Source of the DNA: Sinohyriopsis cumingii
Taxonomy: Eukaryota; Mollusca; Bivalvia; Unionida; Unionidae
Length of the DNA stretch: 64,000 nucleotides
Assembly (NCBI GenBank): GCA_028554795.2
Contig: CM068831.1
Coordinates: 67,245,982 to 67,309,981, forward strand
Direction of reading: 5' to 3'
The stretch's first letter is position 1; every line of letters begins with the position of its first letter. This document shows, piece after piece, positions 42,632 to 55,059 of the stretch. Below the pieces are notes generated by a model. It saw nothing but the letters and a program-made list of their open reading frames with translations, was not told the DNA's origin and did no database searches. Position numbers and translations under genes: made by a program.

Positions 42632-43879
42632 ACATATTTGTACAAATAGGGTACTGCAAAATGAAGTAGGTCCATCTTGATTCGTGTTAATTGCAACTTC
42701 CGCATTACACCGCTTTAGTTATTTCAATATTTCTTCTTCATAAAGGGAAGCAGTTATGATCAATTTATAGAACCTTTTAATTTTGCTGTCCCTATTGCAT
42801 TTGAAACGGATGCAGTTGTAATTCATGTGTTTGTCTGAATGGAGATAGTTTAAAATTAATATGTATATTTTACTGAAAGTATGATACTACATTTTTATTT
42901 TCTTTGTTTTGTTTTTTTATTATTATTCCCAAATTTTAATTTCACTATTTTGATGCTAATTGCAATAAACAGAACATGCGTTACATATACGATTGCAAAT
43001 AACATCCTAGTTCCCTCCCCTCCCATACCGACCTAACGGATTGATCAAATGTTATAGAAACGTTTTGCATATTTATATATATATTTCAATTATTATCGCA
43101 AGTTGACACTCTTTCTGAATGGCAATGAAATTCCCTGTTCTATTAATGGATTTACACATGCATGAAAACGTACAATCGTGAGTCCACGATCCGAATAAGA
43201 ATAATATCTGCACATATATATATTTCAACAAGCACCTTCCTTAGCATCTCAGTTAACAATATTGTTATGTATTGCAAAATGTGGCAAAATATTACATTTT
43301 AAGGAATGATAAAATATAATATTCATCCATATGTTCAGTGCTGCATAAAACATAGTTTCGTACAAGCAATGAAACATGAGCAGCTTAGGTTCTTTTGTTG
43401 GGGAATGGTTGCTGTTTTTAGACTCCTGAGAGTTTGTAAAGGAAAATAAAGAAGACTTAGGAGACAATTGTTTTCTTAGAGTCGAACCTTTCCGTTCAGA
43501 TCCCGTGACCTTAATTGTGACGTCACGGAAAGTTACTATATTAGGTAAAATCAGACCCATATGACTCTTTGGCATACTCGAGTGCATTGCTAACTAGGAA
43601 AATCCACGAAGAATATGTAATACAATATACAAAAAATTCCATTTTCATCATTTATGAAAGAAGACAAATAAAATAAAAAAGGTACACAAAATCTGAAAGT
43701 ATCAAATCCAGAAATAACGTTAAGTACCGGAAAATTTACAACGATACTAAAATGCAGTCCAGTATACAACATTGATCGCCTTTCTCAGTTAATCAAGAAG
43801 TTCAAAGTTATTAGTTTCACACAAGAAAAAAATAAGTTATTATACCTTGCGCAGATTCCGTATTTAAATCTCCGAAATT

Positions 43880-43941
43880 TCTAAAGTGTCATGAACTTCA
43901 ATATCATTGGGTTGGCGCTTTCACAGTTGCTATATAATAAT

Positions 43942-43983
<42 letters not shown>

Positions 43984-46900
43984 GACTTTGAATAGCGCAT
44001 AATCTTTAGAAGCTCTAAGCGCTTTACAACTTTAGACAACACCTATAAGATAAAAACATATAATAATATTATTACAAAAACAAACAACATGAAATTAGAA
44101 AAACATTAAAAAATAAAAAACATGTTGAGAATATTTCAGGTAGGAAACATTATTAGGTCTTTAAGTTTGTTCTTGCAGTCGAAATAAGTGAGTTTTGAGA
44201 TCCCTCTTGAATCTGATCACTGTGTCTTTGTGTCTAAGTTCAGTTGGCAATTCATTCCACGTTGCTGGGCGCTGTTATGCAAACGAACGCTGGCCATATG
44301 ACTTTGTTTCATAGTGGGAATAATGAGTATACGATTGTCAGAAGAGGAGCGTAAGTATCTTGCTGGTATGTACACATTGGTGAGGTCAGATAGGTATGTT
44401 GGACTAGAGTCCGACAGTGAAACGTGGCAGAGAGAACAAATTTTGTGTTTGATTCTGGATCGAATGGATAGCCAGTGTAGGGTACAGAGCAGCGGGGAGG
44501 TGTGCTCTGATCGTGATACTCTTAATATGATTCGAGCAGCTGTGTTTTGAACTTTTTGAAGTTTCTGGAGTAGATATTGAGATGAACCAGACAAAACTGA
44601 CTGACAATAGTCCAGTCTTGGAAGTAGTAATGAATACACAAGTGTTTTAGTGGCATCAACTGAAAGATATTTGCGAATTGAGATGCTGCGTCTCAGCTCA
44701 AGACATGCAGCCTTGCATATGTTCATGACATGTTCGTGCAATGTGAGGGTACTGTCCAGAGTGACACCTAGGTTTCGTACTGATTGTGTGAATTTAATGT
44801 TGGCGTTGCTGATATTTATTGTTTGAGGTAAAGGATGTGAATGAGAAAGTCTTTGTTTTGTGATCAGAATGGCATCAGTTTTATCCTCATTCATCTGCAG
44901 CTTGTTACATGTCATCCATGATTTCACATCAGAAATGCACCTCTCTACAGCTTGGTTGGTAGCATCAACTTCAGTTGGGTGGCTAGATTTGTATATGTGG
45001 GTGTGATCAGCGTACAATTGGTGAGACACTGAATGATGATCTATGACACTTGAGAGCGACTGAGTGTACAGAATGAAGAGAACAGGTCCAATAACAGCCT
45101 GTTGGCCAAGTAGGACTTGAACCACAGTAAGGCTATATTATGAATGCCAAATACATGCTGGAGACGGTGGAGACGGTGAAGTAATATATCATGGTTATTG
45201 TGCCAAATGCTGCTGACAAATCAAGGAGGGTGAGGACTGTAATCATTCCTCTATCCAACACAGAGAAAATGTCATTAACTACTTTTACAAGAGTAGTTTC
45301 AGTATTGTGGCAAGGGCGACTCATGGGGTCGATTAAAATGAAGATCGGGTATCTCTCAGATTACGAATGATTATAATTTGTCTGAAAGGAACATTTGACC
45401 CCGCCACAGAAATGCTGCATTTTAGTTTGAAGGTCTTGAAAGACACTTAAAAGCATTAATACTTTAGCTCCCTGCAGGACCCCGTCGGTAAATCCCTCAA
45501 CGTTTAAAGATCGTCTGCTAAATTTTATCCACATCAAAATTCTTCATTGTGTACAAAATTGAAGCAGGTATCATTTGAATGGGGAAAGAGTATTATCTCT
45601 TTTAGACGTCTTTCATATGCTTAGCACTTACATGAACAGCCTCGAATAACAATATTCTGCCTATTACTCACTCGAACGTGGTAATATATTGCTGGTTAAA
45701 TATATACAGCAGTGCCCATGCGATTGTTTGACAATCAAACTAAGTTAGGAGATTAGAAACTTTTAAAATCCCACAAGACAATCTTTTTCTTTATTCTAAT
45801 GGTCCTGGGGTTATTACAAAAAATAATTTAGCTCGAAGACTTGGTAGCCGTTGATTTGATTGCTACTGAGTTAGTGTTGTCTTTATATCTGACACATTCC
45901 TATTACAGGAACTAATTACGAACTTAAAGCTACTTTTTCTAATGATTGATTTCAAAATTATTAATGAATATCCGACTTCGTTTCTTGTTTGAACTTTGAT
46001 CAAAAACTCGTTAGAAAGCGAAAATACTCAAAGGCTCCCGAATGCCTATCCCTACATAAATATCGTGATAAAATACAGTGTGTACATCAAACAGTGGATA
46101 TAGTCAGAAATTACAAGAGCATGGTTGTGTAGCTCAGTTATTCAGAATTTACTATCAGCGCATGTGAAATTTTGGAAACCTTCTTCGTTGTGGTCTAATA
46201 GTTCAGTGCCAGTTCAGTTCAGCGCCTTGTTCAGTGAGCAATATCACAAGTATAAGGGACATACGATTATTTTTGTGTGGATGGGATGAGTGTGTCAAAA
46301 TAACAGAAAAAGCTAAGGCCATCTCGGGCAAGAATATTTTAAGTCAGGGTAGGTAATATTGTTAAATGAAATTTGCACTGGGACGTGTGTGAAACACTAT
46401 GTCAGCAATGGAGCAATTGGACAGTGGTTATTATGAGGTCCTAGAGAAAAACATTCCTTTATGTAAAATATATTCTGAGGCGAGTGAGTCAATTTAATAT
46501 GAATCTTGTTTATTCTTTTCATATTTAAAGTACTGCCAATTTCAAGTTAGGTCCAAATACTAACGAAAAATAGGTCCGTTTGAGCTCAATGAATTGACGT
46601 CAGCACTAGTAGAATCGGAGACAGTGTTGGTGATTTCTACAGTCACTTGCACTGGGCAGGTGCCTGAATAAAACAAAATATTTTCTTTGAGCCTTATTAT
46701 AAGCTAGAATTGAAATACACTTAGTCTTAACTATCATCATTCTTTTTCTTTTAGATGCTAACTGTTCATCATGAATTTACTTCAAAGAGAACACAGACCC
46801 GGCCTAAGATCCGACGAAACGTCTTGATCTACGTTGCTCAGAATTGTATTAGTTTACGTAAATGTTATCTCCAACATAAAACGTCAGCAAGTCTTATTTC

Positions 46901-47330
46901 CTACTGCATGTAGATGTGTACGCATAGCTCAAAAATGAGAAAGTAATGATTTCGACAGCCCTGTAAAATATATATGTGTACGTGTGGATGTGTTAGTGTC
47001 ACTACTGAGAATAAAGCGTTGGTCTCCACAAGTAGTTTCATAATGAATATGTTTTTGTTCAAAGAAGTTTAAAGGTGAAAACTAAATCAAGCTGAGATAC
47101 ACGACTGTAACACATTTTGATTTCTTTCTCATATCCTGATATTTTGTTAATATTTTGAGGATATATTTGGACTGATATCACCTTCTGAAAACGAACGAAA
47201 CTGCGTAGGTCACCATTCTTGAAATGAACATAGGGCAGGCACATTTAGTACAATGGTAAATGATAGCTTATCGAACGAAAAACAAAACACAAGTCAGTAT
47301 TTGTTTTAAATTCTGCTGAGTATTATTCAA
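43880..47330. repeat. Duplicated block C, copy 2, interrupted by a LINE
   Basis: The flanks match 25600-25670 and 26820-28850, while the middle (43935-45335) is a LINE fragment. Non-coding otherwise. Confidence 0.75.
43935..45335 (-). mobile_element. 5'-truncated non-LTR retrotransposon (CR1/L2-like)
   Basis: On the minus strand a piece with LDLSAAFGTI (RT motif A region, 45324-45133) is followed after a frame change by 45125-44217. That second piece encodes GPVLFILYTQSLSSVIDHHS, the catalytic box as YADH in place of YADD, NKLQMNEDKTDAILI, and the downstream VKSWM and LPRLDYCQSVL regions. The 3' end carries AAGCGCTTAGAGCTTC and terminates in a (TTA)n tail (43935-43981 on the plus strand), as CR1/L2-type LINEs do. 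It is inactive because of the YADH change, the frameshift and the 5' truncation. Confidence 0.85.
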
Positions 47331-48650
47331 TTGATTCGTTTGATTTTGAAAATAGTACGAATTTAATTTCTTATTGACAGCTTTTTATGCAATGACATCT
47401 TTGTAGTCTGAAGGCAACACTGTTTATTTTTCATCGCTTTAGGGCATGTTATAGATAGACCTAGTAAATGTCGAGGTCTATTTTTTAAAATTTAAATAGT
47501 AAGAACTGGCATAGACCATTTATGGAACAACTCTGTGCAAAGCCAACAAACAACAACTAGATCAACAACAAGACAACACTAGCACGCTTCCACGAGGATT
47601 CAGCCAATTTCTTTGCTAATTCAAAGACATGATAGGCACAAAACCACGTTCCATACAGACAGATAAAATGGCTGTCATTTTCATTTGATTTTGCGTAAAG
47701 AAAAGGACATTACGAGTCCACGTTCCATACAGTGCATCAATATCCCACCACAAGCCACCTCCCAAACAAGAAAATGCTGGTCTACTTTCTTTACTACTTT
47801 GTGAAAAACAAAGAATACTACCACCAAGGAAGAGAACAGATCACTTAACCTATTGCCGTTTATTTCAGTGCAAAACAAAACAAAAAATGTCACCATGTCC
47901 AATATCTCACTACGTGACTACTTTACTTGCTACTGTATTAATGAACTTCCTGACATTATTACTTCAGCAATTTACTTATTACTAATTAAATGAGAACAAC
48001 ATGAAAGACATCAAGGCATGATTGAAACAAGTTGACAGTACATTACTAATGTAAGAATTATTGAACAGAATAATAACGGAGAAAGACCAAAATCACAGAG
48101 CTGTAGAAACATATTTACAAGAACAGAGAAAAGATTTTTATATGCTAAAGAAGTGTTTAACAAACATCCAGCTTTCTATATACTGCTAATTATATCATTT
48201 GATCGACTTGACAAAGAGACAGATGATTCGCTTAACGTTCATTGATATATACAACCATGGTATTAAGGATAAAGAGAGAGAAATATTATTGGAGAGCGAC
48301 AAGAAGAAAATAATATAAAAAAATAAAAATAGAAATTTAAAAATGGAAAAATGATCAGGAAAGTTGTGCCTCTATTAATATGAACTTGCAAAGAAGAACC
48401 AAAGATCGAAGAAGGTGAATGATTACAATAATGAATGGCCTGGATAAACAACATCGTAACAAGCCCTACCTCTTGCACAGTTTTCAGGCAGAGGAATGAT
48501 CTTGCCATTTAATTCATGGATAGGTCTATAGAAACAACACTCAGACTATCCATTCATTTTCAGATTCCAGTGATTTAATCAAAACGAAACAAAATGTTGT
48601 ATTCAAAGAATTTACAACGCATTACAAGCCACAATCTAAACCACATGCAA
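47330..48650. repeat. Partial duplication unit U5
   Basis: Matches 1-1620 of U1 and 28850-30230 of U4: it starts with TTCAATTGATTCGTTTGATT and holds AATGGCCTGGATAAACAACA near 48433. It lacks the TA expansion. No gene was recognised. Confidence 0.8.
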
Positions 48651-48789
48651 ACGATTATGAAGAAATTGGTATCTTAATATTGATGTTTTGCATGGTAGTA
48701 TTTGGGAAAAAGATAACATAACGATAGAATGAGAAAACATTTAAATGATTTCGAACAAAGTTCACAATGGATTTAGGTGGAATCAATAC

Positions 48790-48905
48790 GCAGTTGGATG
48801 AAAATATGTATGCATTAAGTGTTAGGCTTCATGCAATTAAAGCCGAAAGAAAGGAAATACAGATATTCAGACCGAATCAAACACGGAAAATGGGCATCAA
48901 GAATA
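48790..48905 (-). repeat. Inverted fragment of the duplication unit
   Basis: The sequence ATGCATTAAGTGTTAGGCTT to CACGGAAAATGGGC is the reverse complement, with substitutions, of the block ending TAACACTTAATGCATGT at about 52800-52895 (and 22440-22515, 3790-3860). All other unit pieces in the window are in direct orientation. Confidence 0.7.
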
Positions 48906-49229
48906 TTCCGTTTAACGTAAAATGGTGAATTGAAAAATCGATCAATAAAAACAAACAAGAGAGTTCTGCAAAATGAAACTAATACCAGTGTTATATTGTT
49001 TTACAATTTTCGCATTTGTTCCTGGTCATGACTATCCTGATTTTCAAAATATTATCCGATTTACTTAAATGTACACTTGTATTTAGTAGACAAGAAAATG
49101 TATTTCAAGTTATAAATGGGTTTTTTGGTACTATAACAAAACAATACAAAACAAAGAAATATATAAATTAATTAACTACAATTCACTGATCTAACTATAA
49201 TTTCACGTTTTGCTGAATACAAGTGTTAC
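48906..49229. other. Short spacer, nothing recognised
   Basis: AT-rich; no ORF, RNA gene or clear match to another block was seen. Confidence 0.45.
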
Positions 49230-50640
49230 GTTCAATAGATGAAGGATAGTTTTCATTAAAACCAAAGAACTTTTACAACTTTTATCAAGTTCAGTATTGA
49301 CCATGTAAAAGTACAAGTGTTCATACTCATAGTTAGTGTTTCTAGATGTATCTTAGATATGCTTTCTAGCTGAAGTACAATTAATGTGAAACAAAATAAT
49401 AGTATAAATTTTGTTTGACTCAGACGTAAATTATCAAACATTTCTCATTCTTACCACTTTTAGTCAGTACCTTTTAAATATTCTCTGTCTTTCTGTCTGT
49501 CTGTATGTCTCTCTCTCTACCTCTCTCTAGGCTATGTTCCTTCTGTCTGTCTTTCTTCCGTCTTGCTAGCTTGATTTCTTTCTGGCTGTATGTCCCTTGT
49601 TTTGCCCTATTTCCAAGGACCCGATGACATTAGTTTGTTAATTTGGATGGGATCTGTGTTCGTGAGGTGAGATTACTGCAATATTTAGATGTATATATCA
49701 AATGCATAGTAAAATAGATCTTTATGGACCATAATTTGTTAAGATAAAAATCTCCCCGTTTTGATGGTAAAAGTCATATGTACCCATTTTGTATGTTTTA
49801 CAAGAGTGTGTGTGTATGTGTGTGACAGAAGAGTCAGGTAGAAGATGTTTATCTCGTTTCACAATGCCCATTTTCATCAGATCTTCAAAACAGATTCCAA
49901 TAACTTTCTTGGAAAAAAAATACCCTTGTTTTATCCACGTTTATGCGGTAAAAATTCATACAGTTTTGCTGTCGGTATGCACACTTTGCTTCAGAAATAC
50001 TCACCGGAAATGGCATCAAGAAGAGCTAACAGGATTGAAATCATTTATGTAAACACAGGCAAATATGTATGAAATATTTTATTTTTAACAGAGAGCGCAA
50101 TATCGATATACATGTATGTAAATGGCTAGTCCAACGTTCAGAACACATTTCGCCAAATTAGAACGGAATATTATACACGGTTTAAGATATTCTAGTCGTT
50201 CATCTATTATTGTATATTTAACTTTTATTTAATTCTGAGCCATTCAAATTTGGACAAGAAATACAGAGGAAAAAATCAACATTGATTTTAATTTATTCGA
50301 ATGTGGCTAGAAGCATAATAACGAATAGTCTATATCGTAAAAATATATAATACCATCCTCTCCTCCAATCATCCACGTTAAAGTTAAATCCAACAAGACA
50401 AGCTTGAGCCAATAGGAAATGAAAATAAGATTTGTAAGAACTTGTACATGACACCAGCAAAGATGCTGAAAATACAATTGTTCATACTCTTATTTAGTAT
50501 TTATCGATGTATCTTAAATGTGCATGCTAGCTGAAGTACAAATAATGTGAAACAAAACAATAATATAAATTTCGTTTGACTCAAAGGTAAATTATTGAAC
50601 ACTTCTCATTCTTTCCTGGTTTAGTCAGTACATTTTTATA

Positions 50641-50643
50641 TTC

Positions 50644-50713
<70 letters not shown>
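50641..50713. repeat. (TC)n microsatellite
   Basis: About 73 bp of CT with CCC and GTCTGT interruptions, longer than the paralogous tract at 20308. Confidence 0.95.
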
Positions 50714-50716
<3 letters not shown>

Positions 50717-52080
50717 ATTGACCTCTCTCTGCCTTTCTTCCTTCTTGTTTGCTTGATTACTTTCTGCCTCTAAGTTCCTTGTTTTGCCCTATCTCTAAGG
50801 ACCCGATGACAACAGTCATTAGTTTCTTAATAGCGATGGGATATGTGTTTATGAGGTGAGATTACTGCAATATTTAGATGTATATATCAAATGCGCAGCC
50901 CATTATTTCTTAAAATAAGAACGTCCCCGTTTTCATGGTCACAATCATATGTCCCCATTTTGTAGGTTTTACAGGAACGTGTGCGTGTGTGTTTGACAGA
51001 AGAGTCAGGTAGAATATGCTTGTCATCTTTCACAATGCCCATCTTATTCAGATCTTGAAAACAGATTCACACCGATGACTTTCATAGAAAGACATCCTCT
51101 TACTAAGAAACCTTGTATTCTTTAACGTTTAATAATCTACTCGTAATATATCCACTTGTATCATATGTCTTGTTCGCATCCTTTAGAAAATTTTAAATGG
51201 ACGCATAATTCTCTAATTCTTATTGTTATTAACAACATAGTTCTTTCACCTATATGTGATATGACAGCAATTCAATGTTATTTCCATATCATCTTGCCAG
51301 GTATTTCTGATATGGGTTCTTCACGCGTTTGCTTTTTTCATTTCACTGTTACAATTCGATTGCTGGAACATTATTATGCAATTGTTGAAATATATGCTTA
51401 TATTCTTCATTTCCAAACAACTCTAATGATGATCATTCACATAGATAGTATCTGCAGCAGTAGATAGATAAGGAAAACATTAGCAGCAGTTATTTTTGTC
51501 ATGGACAATTTGTTTCATATTCTAGTAAATGGATGGCAACATGACTAAATTATCCTTTTAAAGTTTGCAATGCCTCAACTACAATACATGGCAAGAATGT
51601 TGTACAGGAGATAAAATCTATGAAAGATTTCACCACCAGGAAATATAGACATTATCCATGCACTTTTAGTTTTGATTATATTACTACCCCAACGTTGTTC
51701 AAATGACATGTCCAAATAACGTAGAAAAGAACGAGGCGACATTATATGTCCAAACCTAGCCATAATCCTCCTTTTCCTTTATTTATTATATAAAACTAAA
51801 AGTGATTTGGTATGCGACTTAATATTATACCGCTAACATAATTTTCATACAAAGTATTCTAGGAAGGCCAAGAGATAGTACCAACAACTCTGCAGGTTTC
51901 GTTTCTAGAAAAATATAAAATTATTAATTATAGTGCATATAATTTATCGACTTTTCACCTAGAGTGTTTCGTTATCTCATAATCAATGGCATGATGACAA
52001 GGCCGATTCAGATGAATTTGTAATGAATTGTTCATTCGGTCTTAGCATCGCGTCGACATGGATAATTAGTATTTAAATCC

Positions 52081-52208
52081 CACCCCTTTTTGTTTATTGC
52101 CACTTATGCATCCTAAAAACATGGACACACCTGTTAAACATTTCCATATCCAGCTATACACTAGAACAATTTACTTAATGATAATGTTTTGTTCAATGGT
52201 CTTTACGT
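52081..52208 (+). pseudogene. FReD promoter remnant without coding sequence, second copy
   Basis: Same structure as 21681-21806. The FReD upstream region runs to TTTTGTTCAATGGTCTTTAC and then switches, just before the start codon, to the block equivalent to about 2990 of U1. The TATA box is decayed in the same way. The identical breakpoint shows that one deletion was later duplicated. Confidence 0.8.
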
Positions 52209-53106
52209 ATTTTTCATTTCCTTTATGCTTGATTTTATTTTTTCAGCAGCAAGATTAAATAACTTGAAAATAAAGTAATTTTTATTTTGAAATGCGAAAT
52301 GGTTACTTATTGATTCTTCTCAAGTAATTGCTCATGACGCTGTATGCTGCATTTAAGAGGAAGAAACGTTAATACATCTAGTATTTATATCACACGCTGA
52401 CTTAAGATGTCATCTTTCTATGTCACGTCTTCCATATTGTGTGCATAGGTTTATTTTACGCAATAAATTTTAAGGCACTGAGTTTTGTACAATATCTGTT
52501 GAGGATGTAAGTATTGAAAGGTTTAAGTTGTCAATATTAAAACTGACTAATATTCTGAACGATCCTGCGTTACTGGTTTAATGACAATCTCTTCCATCTA
52601 TAGAGTGTAGCTTGTATTTATCTCAACATATATTAGCATAAATGTATCCGAAAATTGCAGCTAATTAAATTATATATATTGCTTTTCTCAACGTTATTCA
52701 CTTACACAATTATCTATTAATGCATTCATTACTTCAAATACATTATCAATTACAAGTTTACATTTAAAACATTCAGTTAATATGATTTAGACAGATACTC
52801 ATGGCTACGTTCATTTTCCGTCTTGGATTCAATTTTGAATATCTCTTTTTCCTTTCTATCGGTATTAATTTCATCAAGACTAACACTTAATGCATGTCTT
52901 TCTATCCATTTCTGTCTTGAGAGTACCTGTATCTATTGTACACCTTTGTTCCAAATCATTTAAATGTTTCCTCGTTTGTTTTATTATGTTGTCTGTTTAT
53001 TTAAAAACCACAATGCACAACATTGATATTAAGAGGACACTTCCCGATCTTCATAATTGTTTTGCATATGCCACCTGCAATGTGTTTTAGAATTCTTTGA
53101 ACGAAA
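52209..53106. repeat. Partial duplication unit up to the viral insertion
   Basis: Matches 21807-22725 and, more distantly, 2990-4065 and 34750-35045. The match stops at GAATTCTTTGAACGAAA (ending about 53106), where the virus-like element begins. Confidence 0.85.
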
Positions 53107-53356
53107 ATAAAGGCTCCTACAAGAAACTTTACGTAGAAAGGCCCCAATTTCAAAAATAAAGGCTGCCACGGGACGTTATTTTTGATAAAAACCTTGATGC
53201 GTGACATAGTGTGTCATAAAAATATACCCGTGCAGGCAAATTTTGTTTCGTTAATTAAGCCCCGTATTATGGTCTCAGCCTCTCTGCTGCTGTGCAATTG
53301 TTAAAATATTTGGTCAGTAATTTTTATCATTATTAAAGTAAATTATTTTGTATATC
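53107..53356. promoter_or_regulatory. Left terminal non-coding region of the element
   Basis: The element begins with an AATAAAGGCTCC motif (about 53106-53117), repeated as AATAAAGGCTGCC about 50 bp later. A TGACA/TGTCA inverted pair (53202-53206 and 53212-53216) follows, then AT-rich DNA up to the first gene. In Polintons this position holds the terminal inverted repeat and the first promoter; the other end is needed to prove it. Confidence 0.5.
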
Positions 53357-54593
53357 ATGAGCGTTGGAGAACCACATTCAGCCAGATTAGCACGAGAGCG
53401 ATTAGCAGCATTAAGAAAATTAATTCCTGTTAGAGAATCTGTCAAAAGAAAAATACGAGCATATGAAGATGAGAAACTCGGATTTAAGGATTTTTCAGCA
53501 GAGTTATTCGAGCCAGTAACTAAAACTATCGAGCGGGTTTTACTTGGAGATGTCGAAGATCCTGATGTGAAAAAAAAGAGGTATTCTTCCTGTATTAAAG
53601 AAAATTGAAGAACAAACTACTATACGTGTGCCTGCATCTGTAGTTGAACCTCAGGCTGATATTGAGGAGGATGAAGAAGAAGGAGCTGTTGGTGGGGTTT
53701 CCGGAGCTGAAAAATTTACCGATGATGCTATTAATGAAATAAAATCATTGAAAGTAGCTGATTTAGTTAAATTTACCAGCGATAATTTTGACATAGATAA
53801 ACGAAAATTTTTTATGAACGGTGAATATTATAAAAATATTTCTGCAGAAAAATGGGGAAGATGGATATTCTACGTGCATAAGGGTGTTAGCTCGGTCAAA
53901 TCTGATGATCTTGAATATAATCAGTTCATTACTTTGTTAAATTTGTATGAAACACAGAAAAAAAGACAATTATTGTTACCAAAACCGTTATCAGCTTCTT
54001 TTCCTGCACAGCCCAGAAAAAAATTGCCTCATGAAATATTTACCAAAGAAAGTTTAGATAAACTTGAAAATAGAGATGAACTGATTAATATCGCTATTAC
54101 TGGTTATAAAGATAGGGATAAATATCTAAGGGAAGATGCCGAAAAACTTGAACCTGGTGATTGGATTCCAGCGGTGTATTTTGCCAGCAAAAGAAAAAAA
54201 ATCAATATAAAAGATCCAGAATATACAAAATTTCTTAGTGAGTTATCCAAGGCAAAAAAATGTCAACAACAACCTCAGAAAAAACCTTTTGATTTATTAG
54301 GAGATATTTTTAAAGAACAACCTGAGGAGGATGAAGAAGAATTTTACTCACTATCACATTCACCTACCCCTGGCGCTACCGGTAGCGGTTATGGTACAAT
54401 TTGCCCTGACAGTGTTGTCAACGACGTGTCTCGATTAGAGGCTCTTATTGGGGGAAAACGAGCAGGAAATAACTCACGCGAAATAACCAACGAGGCTGCT
54501 GATATTTGTAAGCGATTATTTAGCGGTAAAATTATAAATATTCACGTTTACAGAAACCTCATTGATGAAATTATTGAAGGGTATAGCGATTAG
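53357..54593 (+). pseudogene. Element protein 1: unknown, with internally repeated domain
   Basis: The first element gene starts at ATG 53357 (MSVGEPHSARLARERL). The frame changes at an A8 run (53570-53577): one frame ends at 53608 and the next is open from upstream of 53628 to 54593. In the second part two segments resemble each other: KWGRWIFYVHKGVSSVKSDD followed by LEYNQFITLL, and DWIPAVYFASKRKKINIKDP followed by EYTKFLSEL. This suggests a duplicated small helical domain. An acidic linker (ADIEEDEEE), a basic proline-containing stretch and a C-terminal region of about 60 residues flank these. I do not recognise the family. Its place just inside the terminus, before the structural genes, fits a virion or DNA-packaging accessory role, which is conjecture. 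Confidence 0.7.
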
Positions 54594-54617
54594 TTGTTAG
54601 ATAAAGATATATAAGAT

Positions 54618-55046
54618 ATGATCGTGCACAAACATCATCGTAGACCCGCTCAGATTCGTGTTGTTAATTCCCGATTGCCCGTATTTAAACTTGTTCACAG
54701 CAACGGAATTACAAGCTTCGTTACAAGAATAGCACCTAAAGTCGGACCGATTGCTAAACAATTAGCGATGAAAGCGATCGGATTCGTTCGTGATAAAGCT
54801 ACTGCTGCTGTTGGTGATTTAGCTGGTAAGGCTTTTAGTGCCATTAAAGATAAAATCGCAAAATTAGTGCGTAAAAAGGCCAAATTACCTAGCACCGCTA
54901 TAATGCCTAGCGTTATTAGTAAAATTATTAATGGTGCTGCAAATCAGAAATTAACTGAGTTAACAAATAAATTAGTAAACCAAGAAATTACCCAACCGGT
55001 AAATACCAGCTTTATATCAGGCAGCGGTCTTCGTTTTAGAAGATAA
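54618..55046 (+). CDS. Element protein 2: small basic, virion-associated-like
   Basis: An intact 142-residue protein with its ATG 24 bp after the previous stop and its stop 13 bp before the capsid gene. It is strongly basic (HKHHRRPAQIRV at the N-terminus, VRKKAKLP in the middle) with an amphipathic central part (IAPKVGPIAKQLAMKAIGFV) and a C-terminus GSGLRFRR. The GxGLR ending recurs in the core-like protein at 56469. Position and composition resemble minor virion or membrane-active proteins encoded beside the capsid gene in adenovirus-like and Polinton genomes (protein VI or core type). This is an inference; no domain is certain. Confidence 0.6.
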   Translation: MIVHKHHRRPAQIRVVNSRLPVFKLVHSNGITSFVTRIAPKVGPIAKQLAMKAIGFVRDKATAAVGDLAGKAFSAIKDKIAKLVRKKAKLPSTAIMPSVISKIINGAANQKLTELTNKLVNQEITQPVNTSFISGSGLRFRR

Positions 55047-55059
55047 TAATTATAATAAA

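Larger units (their letters stand above)
28850..43440. repeat. Segmental duplication unit, copy U4 (fullest copy)
   Basis: Co-linear with U1 (1-12.1 kb) at high identity, apart from an insertion/tandem duplication at about 30790-32960 and loss of the long TA run. It carries the intact FReD gene and a retrotransposon remnant. The rest is non-coding; short ORFs inside are not conserved between the two copies. Confidence 0.88.
49230..52208. repeat. Partial duplication unit U6
   Basis: Near-co-linear paralogue of 18880-21806, including the tandem internal structure, the (TC)n tracts and the FReD upstream region at its end. Non-coding. Confidence 0.82.

Noticed and set aside
53001-53207. Minus-strand ORF across the host/element junction
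   Set aside because: It spans the insertion boundary, so it cannot be an old gene of either.
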